Positions 54,999 through 63,870 of a stretch of DNA of 64,000 nt are shown here, piece after piece (within the stretch, counting starts at the first letter, position 1; each line of letters opens with the position of its first letter). This DNA is from an uncultured Bacteroidota bacterium (GTDB lineage: Bacteria; Bacteroidota; Bacteroidia; Flavobacteriales; Flavobacteriaceae). The DNA is taken from contig CACMZR010000003.1 in the NCBI GenBank assembly GCA_902618245.1, forward strand, positions 124,001-188,000, written 5' to 3'. A model generated the notes under the pieces. That model saw only the letters and a program-made list of their open reading frames with translations, did not search any database and had not been told where the DNA came from. Made by a program: the position numbers and the translations under genes.

Positions 54999-55016
54999 GT
55001 TAATTTTTAAATCTTT

Positions 55017-55041
55017 AACCCTCCAATTCGGAGGGTTTTTT
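55017..55041 (+). terminator. Terminator after paralogue 3
   Basis: An 8-bp stem AACCCTCC / GGAGGGTT with loop AATTC and a run of T. It separates this gene from the GntP operon. Confidence 0.88.
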
Positions 55042-55082
55042 AATATTTGAATTTAGAAAACAAATAATTTCAAATTATAAAT

Positions 55083-56399
55083 ATGCCTTTAGTAATTGTT
55101 TTTATTGGAATTTTATTTTTATTTCTCCTAATAACCCTTTTTAAATTTAACGGATTTATTTCTTTTATATTGGTAGCAATAGGAATTGGAATAGCCCAAG
55201 GAATGCAATTAAATTATATAGTTGATTCCATAGAAAATGGTATTGGAAATACATTAGGATTCCTTGTTATGATTTTAGGATTTGGAGCTATGTTAGGAAA
55301 ACTTGTTGCTGAAAGTGGTGCGGCTCAGCAAATAACTAACGGTTTAATTAAAATTTTTGGAGTTAATTATACTAAAGTAGCAGTAATGTTAACTGGTTTC
55401 ATAGTTGGAATCACAATGTTTTACTCAGTCGGTTTTGTAATTTTAGTTCCCTTAGTTTTTACTGTAGCAAAAGCAACTGGTCTTTCATTGATTGGAGTAG
55501 GATTACCTATGCTAGCATCATTATCGGTTACTCACGGATTTTTACCACCACATCCTGCCCCTTCAGCATTATCAGTAATGTTTGAAGCTGATATTGGAAA
55601 AACTCTTATCTACGGTGTCTTGCTTTCTATACCTGCAATTTTAATTTCAGGACCTTTATTAACTCGTTTCTTACCTAAAGTAGAAGCAAAGCCCCTTAAA
55701 GAGTTTATGACCACAACAGTATTTAAGCAAGACGAACTCCCTAGCTTATTTAATAGTCTATCCACAGCTTTATTGCCAGTATTATTGATTGGTTTTTCTA
55801 CTTTGATCTCACTTTTAATTCAAGAGGAGAGTATTTTATCAAAGTGTATAAACTTTATTGGAAATCCAGTTATTGCTCTACTATTAACACTTCTTTTAGG
55901 GACATACACGTTAGGTATTTCAAGAGGTAAAACAATGAATCAAATAATGAAAACCTATGCAGATGCAGTATCAGGAATTACAATGGTTCTTTTAGTTATA
56001 TCAGGTGCTGGTGCCCTAAAGCAAATTTTAATTGACAGCGGGGTTAGTGATTATATTGGTGGAATACTTGAAATATCTTCAATGTCTCCTTTATTAATAG
56101 GCTGGATAATTGCAACACTTATTCGTTTTTCTGTCGGTTCTGCTACAGTTGCAGGCCTTACAACTGCTGGAATAGTTTTACCTTTAGTTCAAAATACAAA
56201 TGTGAGTCCTGAATTAATGGTATTATCTATTGGATCGGGAAGCCTTATGTTATCGCATGTTAATGATAGTGGGTTTTGGTTATTTAAAGAATATTTTAAT
56301 TTAACCGTTAAAGAAACACTTTCCACTTGGACAATTATGGAAACAAGCATAGGAATTTCAGGACTTATTGGAGTTTTAATTTTAAACCAACTAATATAA
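55083..56399 (+). CDS. GntP-family permease (gluconate/D-serine transporter type)
   Basis: A 438-residue membrane protein of the GntP family (gluconate:H+ symporter, includes the D-serine permease DsdX). Family segments are LGFLVMILGFGAMLGKLVAESGAAQQI, the ASLSVTHGFLPPHPAP loop, GVSDYIGG and the C-terminal GSGSLMLSHVNDSGFWLFKEYF. About 12 to 14 helices are expected. It heads a four-gene operon with gaps of 1, 5 and 6 bases. The downstream PLP enzyme makes a D-hydroxy amino acid a more likely substrate than gluconate (inference). Confidence 0.9.
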   Translation: MPLVIVFIGILFLFLLITLFKFNGFISFILVAIGIGIAQGMQLNYIVDSIENGIGNTLGFLVMILGFGAMLGKLVAESGAAQQITNGLIKIFGVNYTKVAVMLTGFIVGITMFYSVGFVILVPLVFTVAKATGLSLIGVGLPMLASLSVTHGFLPPHPAPSALSVMFEADIGKTLIYGVLLSIPAILISGPLLTRFLPKVEAKPLKEFMTTTVFKQDELPSLFNSLSTALLPVLLIGFSTLISLLIQEESILSKCINFIGNPVIALLLTLLLGTYTLGISRGKTMNQIMKTYADAVSGITMVLLVISGAGALKQILIDSGVSDYIGGILEISSMSPLLIGWIIATLIRFSVGSATVAGLTTAGIVLPLVQNTNVSPELMVLSIGSGSLMLSHVNDSGFWLFKEYFNLTVKETLSTWTIMETSIGISGLIGVLILNQLI

Positions 56400-56400
56400 A

Positions 56401-56865
56401 ATGAGTATACATTTAAAAGATCGAATCAAAGCTATGAGTCTTGATTTACCTCCCGCACCCGAACCCTCGGGTGTATACCGACCAATTTTAATAGTTGAGA
56501 ATCATTTATATGTTTCTGGTCAAGGACCTGTTTTATCCGACGGGAGTCTTATGTATGGAAAGTTAGGATCTGAGCTGAATAAAGATGAAGGGAAAGTTGC
56601 TGCTAGACAGGTTGGCCTAACAATGCTTTCCACCATTATAACACACACTTCAGAATCCTTAAAGATTAAGCGTGTTATAAAAGTATTAGGAATGGTAAAT
56701 GCAACTCCAGATTTTAAACATCATCCTTTTGTTATAAATGGATTTAGTGAACTTTTTTCAGAAGTTTTTGGAGAAAAAAATGGAATTGGTGTAAGAAGTG
56801 CTGTTGGTATGAATCTTCCAAATAATATACCAGTTGAGGTTGAAGCTGCTTTTTTAATCGAATAA
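56401..56865 (+). CDS. RidA-family (YjgF) protein
   Basis: RidA proteins hydrolyse reactive 2-iminobutyrate or 2-iminopropionate (from 2-aminoacrylate) that PLP dehydratases release. The 154-residue protein has the DLPPAPEPSGVYRP start of a Rid subgroup, VSGQGPVL and VRSAVGMNLP (with the conserved Arg). Length is longer than classic RidA by an N-terminal segment. It lies 1 base after the GntP gene, next to the PLP enzyme whose product it would clear. Confidence 0.9.
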   Translation: MSIHLKDRIKAMSLDLPPAPEPSGVYRPILIVENHLYVSGQGPVLSDGSLMYGKLGSELNKDEGKVAARQVGLTMLSTIITHTSESLKIKRVIKVLGMVNATPDFKHHPFVINGFSELFSEVFGEKNGIGVRSAVGMNLPNNIPVEVEAAFLIE

Positions 56866-56870
56866 TATAG

Positions 56871-57980
56871 ATGTCAATAAATAAGTGGTTTAAGGTTAAT
56901 GATGAAAGTAAAATTTTAACTCCTGGATTAATTATTTATCCTGAAAGAATAGAGCATAACATTAAATCTATGATTTCTATTTCTGGTGACGTAAATCGGT
57001 TGATTCCCCATGTTAAAACTTACAAAATGCCCTCAGTTGTTAAACTTCAAATGGACTATGGTATAAAAGAATTTAAATGTGCAACTTTTGGAGAAATAGA
57101 AATGCTAATTTCATGTAAGGTGAATCATATATTACTGGCAATACAGCCTACAAAGGAAAAAGCAATTCGATTTTTGAATCTTCAAAAAAAATATCCAAAA
57201 ATTAAGTTTTCTACACTTGTGGACAATATTGATTCTTTAAAATTGTTTTCAAATCTATCAAAATCTGCTGGTATTAAGATGAATTTATGGTTGGACATAA
57301 ATAATGGAATGAATAGAACAGGAATAATTCCAGATAAGGCGTTAGGTCTTTGTTTAGAATTATTTGAGGATCAAAATCTAAAATTTAATGGTCTCCACGT
57401 CTATGACGGTCACATTCGACATTCCTCCCTAAGTAAAAGATTAAATCAATGTAATTTAGATTTTGAAAAAGTTGAACAATTAGTAGCGCAAATAAAAAAT
57501 AAAATCGGAACGTTGCCACAAATTATTACAGGAGGTACGCCTAGTTTTTACCCTCATTCATTGCGAAAAACAAATTTATTGAGTCCAGGAACAACTCTTC
57601 TTTGGGACTTAGGATATCAGAAAATATGGAAAGAGTCACCATTTCTACATGCTGCTGTTTTGGTAACTCGATTAATTAGCAAGCCAGCTCCAAATATCTA
57701 TTGTTTTGATTTAGGACACAAGGCAGTTTCTTCTGAGATGCCATTACCAAGAATGGAAATTTTTGGTTTGGAGGGAGCATCTCATAAATCTCAGAGTGAA
57801 GAGCATCTTGTAATTGAATATAAATACCATAAAAATTTAAATATTGGTGACCTGTTTTATGCAATTCCATACCATATTTGTCCTACAGTCGCAAAATACA
57901 ATAAATCTTATGTTGTAATCAATGGAGAAATTCAGTCTTTATGGGATATCCAGGCAAGAGATTATCAATTATCTGTTTAG
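56871..57980 (+). CDS. D-threonine aldolase / D-serine dehydratase (DSD1-like) PLP enzyme
   Basis: A fold-type III PLP enzyme with an alanine-racemase-like barrel. The 369-residue protein has the PLP lysine K49 in PHVKTYKM, a glycine-rich GGTPSFYP phosphate region and a C-terminal metal-binding motif HICPT (HxC), as in zinc-dependent DSD1 enzymes and D-threonine aldolases. The two activities cannot be told apart from sequence alone. RidA next door favours a dehydratase that makes 2-aminoacrylate. It follows RidA by 5 bases. Confidence 0.88.
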   Translation: MSINKWFKVNDESKILTPGLIIYPERIEHNIKSMISISGDVNRLIPHVKTYKMPSVVKLQMDYGIKEFKCATFGEIEMLISCKVNHILLAIQPTKEKAIRFLNLQKKYPKIKFSTLVDNIDSLKLFSNLSKSAGIKMNLWLDINNGMNRTGIIPDKALGLCLELFEDQNLKFNGLHVYDGHIRHSSLSKRLNQCNLDFEKVEQLVAQIKNKIGTLPQIITGGTPSFYPHSLRKTNLLSPGTTLLWDLGYQKIWKESPFLHAAVLVTRLISKPAPNIYCFDLGHKAVSSEMPLPRMEIFGLEGASHKSQSEEHLVIEYKYHKNLNIGDLFYAIPYHICPTVAKYNKSYVVINGEIQSLWDIQARDYQLSV

Positions 57981-57986
57981 AGAATT

Positions 57987-59057
57987 ATGGAATTTATTTT
58001 TGACGCCCATCTTGACCTATCAATGAATGCAACTGAATGGAATCGAGATTATCGTTTGAAAACAAATTCAATTCGTAAACTTGAAAAAGGAATGAATGAT
58101 TTGCCAGGCCGAGAACTTTCAACTGTCTCTTTTCCTGATTTACGGAATGGCAACATAGGATTATGTGTTGGCACTCTTATAGCAAGATACGTTAAACCCA
58201 AAAACCCTTTACCAGGTTGGAATTCTCAAGAACAAGCCTGGGCTCACACCCAAGGGCAATTAGCTTGGTACAAGGAAATGGAATCTCAAAAGGAGTTAGT
58301 TCAAATAAATTCAAAATCTAGCTTAAAAAAACATTTAAATCAGTGGAAATCAAACCCAATTAGTACACCTTTAGGTTATGTTTTAAGTCTCGAGGGAGCA
58401 GACTCAATTATATCTATGGATCATTTAGAGCGGATGTATAATGTGGGATTAAGAGCTATAGGGCCAGCACATTATGGACCAGGGATTTATGCTTATGGAA
58501 CTGATTCTAGTGGAGGAATCGGAGAAAAAGGGAAATTATTGTTAAAAAAAATTGAAGAGCTCAAACTTATTTTGGATGTAACACATCTGTGCGATTTAAG
58601 TTTTTGGGAAACTCTTGAATTTTATCAAGGTCCGATTTGGGCAAGTCATAGTAATTGCAGAAAATTAGTTAATAATGAAAGACAGTTCGATGATTCTCAA
58701 ATCAGAATTTTAATTGATCACAATGCAGTTATTGGAATGGCATTTGATGCATGGATGATGACTCCAAATTGGGAAAGAGGAAAAACCAAACCGACTGATA
58801 CAGGGCTCTTAATTGAATCAATTGTAGATCACATTGACCATATTTGCCAAATTTCGGGAAATACAAATCACGTGATGATTGGGTCAGATCTAGATGGTGG
58901 TTTTGGAAAAGAGCAATGCCCAGAAGATTTGGATACAATTGCTGATTTACAAAAACTAGGATATATTTTAAATAGAAAAGGCTATTCAGATAATGATATA
59001 GAGAAAATATTATCCAAAAACGGAATTTTATTTTTGCAAAAAAATTTACCTAACTAG
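57987..59057 (+). CDS. M19-family membrane-type dipeptidase
   Basis: The 356-residue zinc dipeptidase (renal dipeptidase family) accepts dipeptides with a D-amino acid at the C-terminal side. Motifs in order are FDAHLDLS (H8, D10), LSLEGADSI (bridging Glu), ILDVTHL, WASHSNCR and GSDLDGGFG (Asp). No signal peptide is visible, so it acts in the cytoplasm. It closes the operon 6 bases after the PLP enzyme and could release D-amino acids from imported dipeptides. Confidence 0.92.
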   Translation: MEFIFDAHLDLSMNATEWNRDYRLKTNSIRKLEKGMNDLPGRELSTVSFPDLRNGNIGLCVGTLIARYVKPKNPLPGWNSQEQAWAHTQGQLAWYKEMESQKELVQINSKSSLKKHLNQWKSNPISTPLGYVLSLEGADSIISMDHLERMYNVGLRAIGPAHYGPGIYAYGTDSSGGIGEKGKLLLKKIEELKLILDVTHLCDLSFWETLEFYQGPIWASHSNCRKLVNNERQFDDSQIRILIDHNAVIGMAFDAWMMTPNWERGKTKPTDTGLLIESIVDHIDHICQISGNTNHVMIGSDLDGGFGKEQCPEDLDTIADLQKLGYILNRKGYSDNDIEKILSKNGILFLQKNLPN

Positions 59058-59391
59058 TTTTTTAAAAAACAAACCAACTTAATTAAAAAAATATTTTGAT
59101 AATCAGTAAGTTAGAAACATTACACACCTAGAATCGAACTACCTTAGACAGTAGAAGTGTTATTCTGGTAGGGTTCATTAATTAGTCAGATTATATATTC
59201 TTTTTTAGAGAAAAATCTTAGTACATAATAAAGGGGATAAGAGAGGGTTATCGATTATGTCCTTTTAATTATATTTGCTTGCCTATTTTAAGGGTTTTTA
59301 GAGTAGCATACTCTTTAGATATTGTGATTTTTAGTCAAGAGAATAAATTTAAATGAGTAAAACCCCTGCAAGCCCTTTTAAAAAGTGCAAT
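59058..59391. other. Intergenic stretch with no gene; weak tRNA-like fragment
   Basis: Between the dipeptidase stop and tRNA-Arg I see no open frame. On the minus strand near 59124-59170 the sequence GGTAGTTCGATTCTAGG resembles a T arm with TTCGATT loop, but only three base pairs form and no acceptor or anticodon arm is complete. No promoter was assigned. Confidence 0.5.
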
Positions 59392-59465
59392 GGTCGCGTA
59401 GCTCAGCTGGATAGAGCATCTGCCTTCTAAGCAGACGGTCATAGGTTCGAATCCTATCGCGATCA
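59392..59465 (+). tRNA. tRNA-Arg (anticodon UCU)
   Basis: A complete class I tRNA: acceptor GGTCGCG (59392-59398) pairs with CGCGATC (59458-59464), discriminator A59465. D arm GCTC-AGCTGGATA-GAGC, anticodon stem CTGCC-TTCTAAG-variable with TCT anticodon for AGA/AGG, T arm ATAGGTTCGAATCCTAT. CCA is not encoded. Confidence 0.96.
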
Positions 59466-59480
59466 CTTTAAAAGAAGTTT

Positions 59481-59504
59481 AAAACCCTTTAAATAAAGGG
59501 TTTT
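59481..59504 (+). terminator. Terminator after tRNA-Arg
   Basis: A perfect 10-bp stem AAAACCCTTT / AAAGGGTTTT with loop AAAT, 15 bases after the tRNA; the T run is broken by a C. Confidence 0.85.
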
Positions 59505-59542
59505 CTTTATTGTTTTTAGATGAAATAAGAAAAAATTATAAA

Positions 59543-60133
59543 ATGTCATGTCTGATTAAAAATATTTCAATTTTTTTAATGACAACTTTCTTTCTATTAA
59601 AATGCTCAAGAGATGAATCAAATGAGACGACGGGAGAGATAATGTTACCAGTAATAATAAAAACTGAATCACAACTCAGAGATGAAGAATACAAAGCTGA
59701 CTCCATATATGGTAAGATTAGAAATTTAGATGATTATTGGATTGCATTTAAAACCATCGGTGAAACACAATATGGATATGACTTTGGAGAACAAGAGGTA
59801 GAGATATTTACTGATTTAACAATTGCAAGCTCCGACAGTAACAGGGATGATGCAGCTGGTATTGCTCATGGATCATGTAAAGAAGGAATTATCAAAATAG
59901 CCATTAATGCTGATTATTGGGCTGAATACTCTTTTAATAGAAGATTAATATTAATGTGGCACGAATTTGGGCATGATGTCCTTAATGCAGCACATATTTC
60001 AGATGAAAGAGCAATAATGAATACTCCACTTCCAGATGAGTATGACCTCGAGATTTTTAAAAAAGAAGAAGCTGATTTATTTAGTGGAAAAGATTTAATT
60101 CTATTTGATTGTAATGACCCTTATTTTAATTAA
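59543..60133 (+). CDS. Lipoprotein with HExxH zinc-protease motif
   Basis: The 196-residue protein has a lipoprotein signal ending at a lipobox-like FFLLKC (C21) and a zinc-binding motif HEFGHD (H140, E141, H144) with a nearby H151. I recognise no named peptidase family with certainty. ATG 59543 is preferred to an upstream TTG because it begins the signal; ATG 59579 is a possible alternative. It is probably anchored in the outer membrane. Confidence 0.75.
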   Translation: MSCLIKNISIFLMTTFFLLKCSRDESNETTGEIMLPVIIKTESQLRDEEYKADSIYGKIRNLDDYWIAFKTIGETQYGYDFGEQEVEIFTDLTIASSDSNRDDAAGIAHGSCKEGIIKIAINADYWAEYSFNRRLILMWHEFGHDVLNAAHISDERAIMNTPLPDEYDLEIFKKEEADLFSGKDLILFDCNDPYFN

Positions 60134-60190
60134 TCTTAGTAATTTAAATTTAAAATTTATAATCTTAAAATTCATTCTCCTAAAAGTTAA

Positions 60191-61300
60191 ATGAAAATAG
60201 GTATACCTAAAGAGATCAAACCCCAAGAAGCTAGGGTAGGGCTTACCCCAGCAGGTGCATTACACCTTGTGAGTGAAGGACACCAAGTTTGCATCCAAAA
60301 AAATGCTGGTTTATTAAGTGGATTTGATGACAAGGAATATCATAAAGTAGGTTGTAAAATCGTAAGTAAAATTGAAGACATATACAATTTTGCTGAAATG
60401 ATAGTTAAAGTTAAAGAACCGATTGAACAGGAGTACAATCTAATAATGCCTAATCAATTGATTTTTACCTTTTTTCATTTTGCTTCAAGCAAAAAATTAA
60501 CTGAAGCCATGATAGCTTCAAATTCAGTTTGTTTAGCATATGAGACAGTTGAAGAAAATGGCAAGTTACCATTATTGATTCCAATGTCTGAAGTTGCAGG
60601 AAGAATGGCTACTCAAGAGGGAGCTAAATATCTTGGAAAACCTTTTGGAGGCTTTGGTATCCTTTTGGGCGGAGTTACCGGTGTAAGACCCGCAAACGTA
60701 ATGATTATCGGAGGTGGAGTTGCTGGAACTGAGGCGGCATTAATGGCAGCCGGCTTAGGAGCAAACGTTTCAATATTTGACAATAATTTGGAACGATTAC
60801 GTGATTTAGACAAAATAATGCCTGACAACGTTACTCCTATTTTTTCAAATCAACTTAATATAGAACTTGAAATCCGAAGATCACATTTGATAATAGGTAC
60901 TGTTTTAATACCTGGATCTAAGACTCCAAAATTAATTGACAAAAAAATGTTATCAAAAATGATGCATGGAACAGTTTTAGTTGATGTGGCTATTGATCAA
61001 GGGGGATGCTTTGAAACAAGTGAACCCACAACACACCAAAATCCAATTGTTATAAAAGAAGGAATTATCCATTATGCAGTAACCAATATGCCAGGAGCAG
61101 TTCCAAATACTTCAACTATAGCATTAACTAATTCGACTTTAAATTACATTATTGAACTTGCAAACAAAGGCTGGAAAAAAGCATGTCAAGAAAATTCTTC
61201 CCTTGCTAAAGGCTTAAATATAATGAATGGAAAAGTTGTTTATAAACAAGTGGCTGAGGCATTTGATTTGGATTTCACTGAAGTTGAATCACTAATTTAA
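60191..61300 (+). CDS. ald: Alanine dehydrogenase
   Basis: Interconverts L-alanine and pyruvate plus ammonia with NAD. The 369-residue protein has the signature IGIPKEIKPQEARVGLTP with R15, the catalytic K75 in VKVKEP and H96 in FFHFAS, and the Rossmann loop IIGGGVAGTEAA near 168-179. Length and residues match bacterial alanine dehydrogenases. It could feed on the pyruvate and ammonia made by the D-amino-acid operon upstream (inference). The DUF4442 gene follows 4 bases later. Confidence 0.95.
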   Translation: MKIGIPKEIKPQEARVGLTPAGALHLVSEGHQVCIQKNAGLLSGFDDKEYHKVGCKIVSKIEDIYNFAEMIVKVKEPIEQEYNLIMPNQLIFTFFHFASSKKLTEAMIASNSVCLAYETVEENGKLPLLIPMSEVAGRMATQEGAKYLGKPFGGFGILLGGVTGVRPANVMIIGGGVAGTEAALMAAGLGANVSIFDNNLERLRDLDKIMPDNVTPIFSNQLNIELEIRRSHLIIGTVLIPGSKTPKLIDKKMLSKMMHGTVLVDVAIDQGGCFETSEPTTHQNPIVIKEGIIHYAVTNMPGAVPNTSTIALTNSTLNYIIELANKGWKKACQENSSLAKGLNIMNGKVVYKQVAEAFDLDFTEVESLI

Positions 61301-61304
61301 GGGT

Positions 61305-61757
61305 ATGGAATTTACTCCGTTTGGCATCAACCTTTACACTTTTTTTAATTTACCTTCTGCATGGTGGTGTGGTGTAAGAGTAAAAAAAATTTCAAGTAAA
61401 CATTGTAGTACAAAAGTAAATTTGAATTGGATTAATAAAAACCCTTTTAAATCAATTTTTTGGGCTATTCAGGGAATGGCCGCAGAGCTTTCTACAGGGG
61501 CTTTGATAATGAAGGCATCAAAAAGTTTTAAATGTGATATTTCAATGCTTGTGATTAATAACAAAGCAACTTTCACAAAAAAAGCGAAAGGACAAATTGT
61601 TTTTTCATGTGATGATGGAGAAGCTGTTGATAAAACATTCACTAAATTGTTAAAAACAAATAAATCTCAAACCTTATGGCTTCAAGCAAAAGGTGTTGAT
61701 AAAGAAGGTGATATTGTATCAACCTTCGATTTTGAATGGACCCTTTTACTAAAATAA
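61305..61757 (+). CDS. DUF4442 family protein (hotdog thioesterase-like)
   Basis: The 150-residue protein matches DUF4442, a hotdog-fold family related to acyl-CoA thioesterases. Recognisable parts are FNLPSAWWCGVRVKKIS, FKSIFWAIQGMAAELSTGALIM (the long hotdog helix) and the C-terminal STFDFEWTLLLK strand. No clear catalytic Asp/Gln pair can be named. It lies 4 bases after ald and 5 bases before the nitronate-monooxygenase-like gene. Confidence 0.8.
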   Translation: MEFTPFGINLYTFFNLPSAWWCGVRVKKISSKHCSTKVNLNWINKNPFKSIFWAIQGMAAELSTGALIMKASKSFKCDISMLVINNKATFTKKAKGQIVFSCDDGEAVDKTFTKLLKTNKSQTLWLQAKGVDKEGDIVSTFDFEWTLLLK

Positions 61758-61762
61758 ATTCT

Positions 61763-62737
61763 ATGAGACCATCATTTTTTAAAGACCTATCTATACCTGC
61801 TGTTGCTGCACCTATGTTTTTAATTTCTTGTCCAAAGCTTGTAATTGAATGTTGTAAAAATGGTGTTGTAGGAACACTTCCTGCACTAAACCAAAAAACT
61901 ACTGAGGGTTTTGAAGAATGGATTATTGAAATTAAAGAAGCTTTGAGTGAATATGAAAAAGAAACTGGTAAAAAGACTGCACCCTTCGGAGTAAACCTTA
62001 TCGTTCATCCAACAAATCCAAGAGTAATGCCTGACTTGCAAATTTGTATTAAACACAGAGTTCCTATAGTTATCACTTCTCTTGGGGCAGTATCTGATCT
62101 TGTAGATGCTGTTCACAACTATGGTGGACTTGTATTTCATGATATTATTAAAAGAAGACACGCTGAAAAAGCTACAGAAGCTGGGGTTGATGGGTTGATA
62201 TTAGTTGCAGCTGGAGCTGGTGGACATGGTGGGACAATTAATCCTTTGGCATTAATTAATGAGGTTAAAACTTTTTTCAATAAAACAATTTTACTTTCAG
62301 GTTGTATAAGTAACGGTAATGACATTGCATCTGCCCTACAAATGGGAGCTGATTTAGCTTACATGGGTACACGATTTATAAACGTAAATGAAAGCATGGC
62401 TGATAATTCATATCAAAAAATGATAATGGATAGCAAGGCTGAGGATATAATTTATACAGCTGCTGTTTCAGGAGTTAATGCGAGTTTTTTGAGACCAAGT
62501 TTAGAAGCTATGGGTATCACTGAGGATTTATGGAAGCAAACAAAAAAAATTGATTTTGGAAGTGAATTAGATCATGCTAAAGAAGAGGCAAAGGCATGGA
62601 AGACAATTTGGTCTGCAGGTCAAGGTGTTACTTCAATAAGTGATGTAAAACCCGTGGCTGAGCTGATTAGTCAATTAAAAGTGGAATTTGAAAAAGCTTT
62701 ATTAAAACAAAAAGAAAATTATAAATGCTTTTTTTAA
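61763..62737 (+). CDS. Nitronate monooxygenase-like FMN protein (2-nitropropane dioxygenase family)
   Basis: The 324-residue TIM-barrel flavoprotein begins RPSFFKDLSIPAVAAPM and has the FMN-binding AAGAGGHGGTINP loop with the family His, ILLSGCISNGNDIASALQMGADLAYMGTRF and a C-terminal segment. Family members oxidise alkyl nitronates (for example propionate 3-nitronate) or act as enoyl reductases, so the real substrate is open. ATG 61763 is preferred because an upstream start would overlap DUF4442. It ends 25 bases from the convergent AI-2E gene. Confidence 0.88.
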   Translation: MRPSFFKDLSIPAVAAPMFLISCPKLVIECCKNGVVGTLPALNQKTTEGFEEWIIEIKEALSEYEKETGKKTAPFGVNLIVHPTNPRVMPDLQICIKHRVPIVITSLGAVSDLVDAVHNYGGLVFHDIIKRRHAEKATEAGVDGLILVAAGAGGHGGTINPLALINEVKTFFNKTILLSGCISNGNDIASALQMGADLAYMGTRFINVNESMADNSYQKMIMDSKAEDIIYTAAVSGVNASFLRPSLEAMGITEDLWKQTKKIDFGSELDHAKEEAKAWKTIWSAGQGVTSISDVKPVAELISQLKVEFEKALLKQKENYKCFF

Positions 62738-62762
62738 TTTCTTTTACATTAGAATCAGACTT

Positions 62763-63851
62763 TTAAAAATTTTTAGTTAGCGATTTAATAATTTTATTTT
62801 TTGGGAAAAATTCTTGACCTATTACTTTTAAAGAGGTGTAAAGTGGTATTGCAAAGATCATTCCTACAGGACCTGTAAGTGTTCCAGCTGCAAGTATGAG
62901 GATAAAAATTTCCAAAGGATGGGATTTCACACTATTTGAGAAGATAAAAGGTTGGCTAAAAAAATTATCAATTATTTGCCCAATTAAAAACCCAACTAAA
63001 ACAAATAACGTTTTGGGCATAATAATAGTACTAAAATCTGAGCCTATAAAACTACTCATAGTTAAAACTGAAATTAGGAATGCACCTATTATAGGCCCTA
63101 AATATGGAATTAAATTAAGAAGTGCACACAGAAAAGCGATTACAAATGCATTTTGAACATCCAAAATAGCAAGTACTATACTGTAAATGATTAGTAAAAT
63201 ACTAATTTGCATCAAAAGACCTAAAAAATAACGAGATAGTAAGTTTTTGATCTTATTGATAGATTTTTCTACTTTGTCTGATATTTTATCCTCAACTATG
63301 GCTAAAATTATTCTCTTTTGAATAAAACTATCTTTTAAAAAAAAGAATAATATGAATACTATTGAGAATAAACCCACGGTAAAACCACCAAATAGTTCCA
63401 ATGTTTGATTGATTAATTCAGGAAGAAGTCCAAAATTTACATTTTTAAATAAATTATCTACTGAAAGTTGCTGCTTCCAAAAGCTGTTATCAAGCTGAAA
63501 ATAAATACTAATTTCATTTACCAAAGTCTCGATATTTATCTTTAATGTATCGATATTTAGTAAAGCTAGGTTTTCTACTTGTTTGATAAATAAAGGGACA
63601 AAAAGAGAAAAAATACTAATTAAAATACTTAATAAAAATATTATACTTATTGTTGATGCTAAAATTGAATTTAGTTTCACTTTTTCAGATAGGAATTGAC
63701 TTATTGGACGTCCAATTAAACTTACAACTCCCGCAATCAACATATAAATTATAAGTGATTTAAGTTGAAACAGTAACCAAGCAACGATACATAGACCTAA
63801 AAGTCTAATTATGGCCCAAAAAACTCCTGTAGTGATTTCTCTGGAATTCAT
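62763..63851 (-). CDS. AI-2E-family membrane transporter
   Basis: The 362-residue protein has about eight membrane helices and the family layout (central large loop about 90-200, then PYLGPIIGAFLISV and GQIIDNF). Members include TqsA-like exporters of AI-2 and Na+/H+ antiporters; the substrate is not told by sequence. ATG 63851 is preferred to a TTG two codons upstream. It follows the rsmE fragment by about 20 bases on the minus strand. Confidence 0.9.
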   Translation of the reverse strand: MNSREITTGVFWAIIRLLGLCIVAWLLFQLKSLIIYMLIAGVVSLIGRPISQFLSEKVKLNSILASTISIIFLLSILISIFSLFVPLFIKQVENLALLNIDTLKINIETLVNEISIYFQLDNSFWKQQLSVDNLFKNVNFGLLPELINQTLELFGGFTVGLFSIVFILFFFLKDSFIQKRIILAIVEDKISDKVEKSINKIKNLLSRYFLGLLMQISILLIIYSIVLAILDVQNAFVIAFLCALLNLIPYLGPIIGAFLISVLTMSSFIGSDFSTIIMPKTLFVLVGFLIGQIIDNFFSQPFIFSNSVKSHPLEIFILILAAGTLTGPVGMIFAIPLYTSLKVIGQEFFPKNKIIKSLTKNF

Positions 63852-63870
63852 ATGCAAAGATAGAAAAGTT

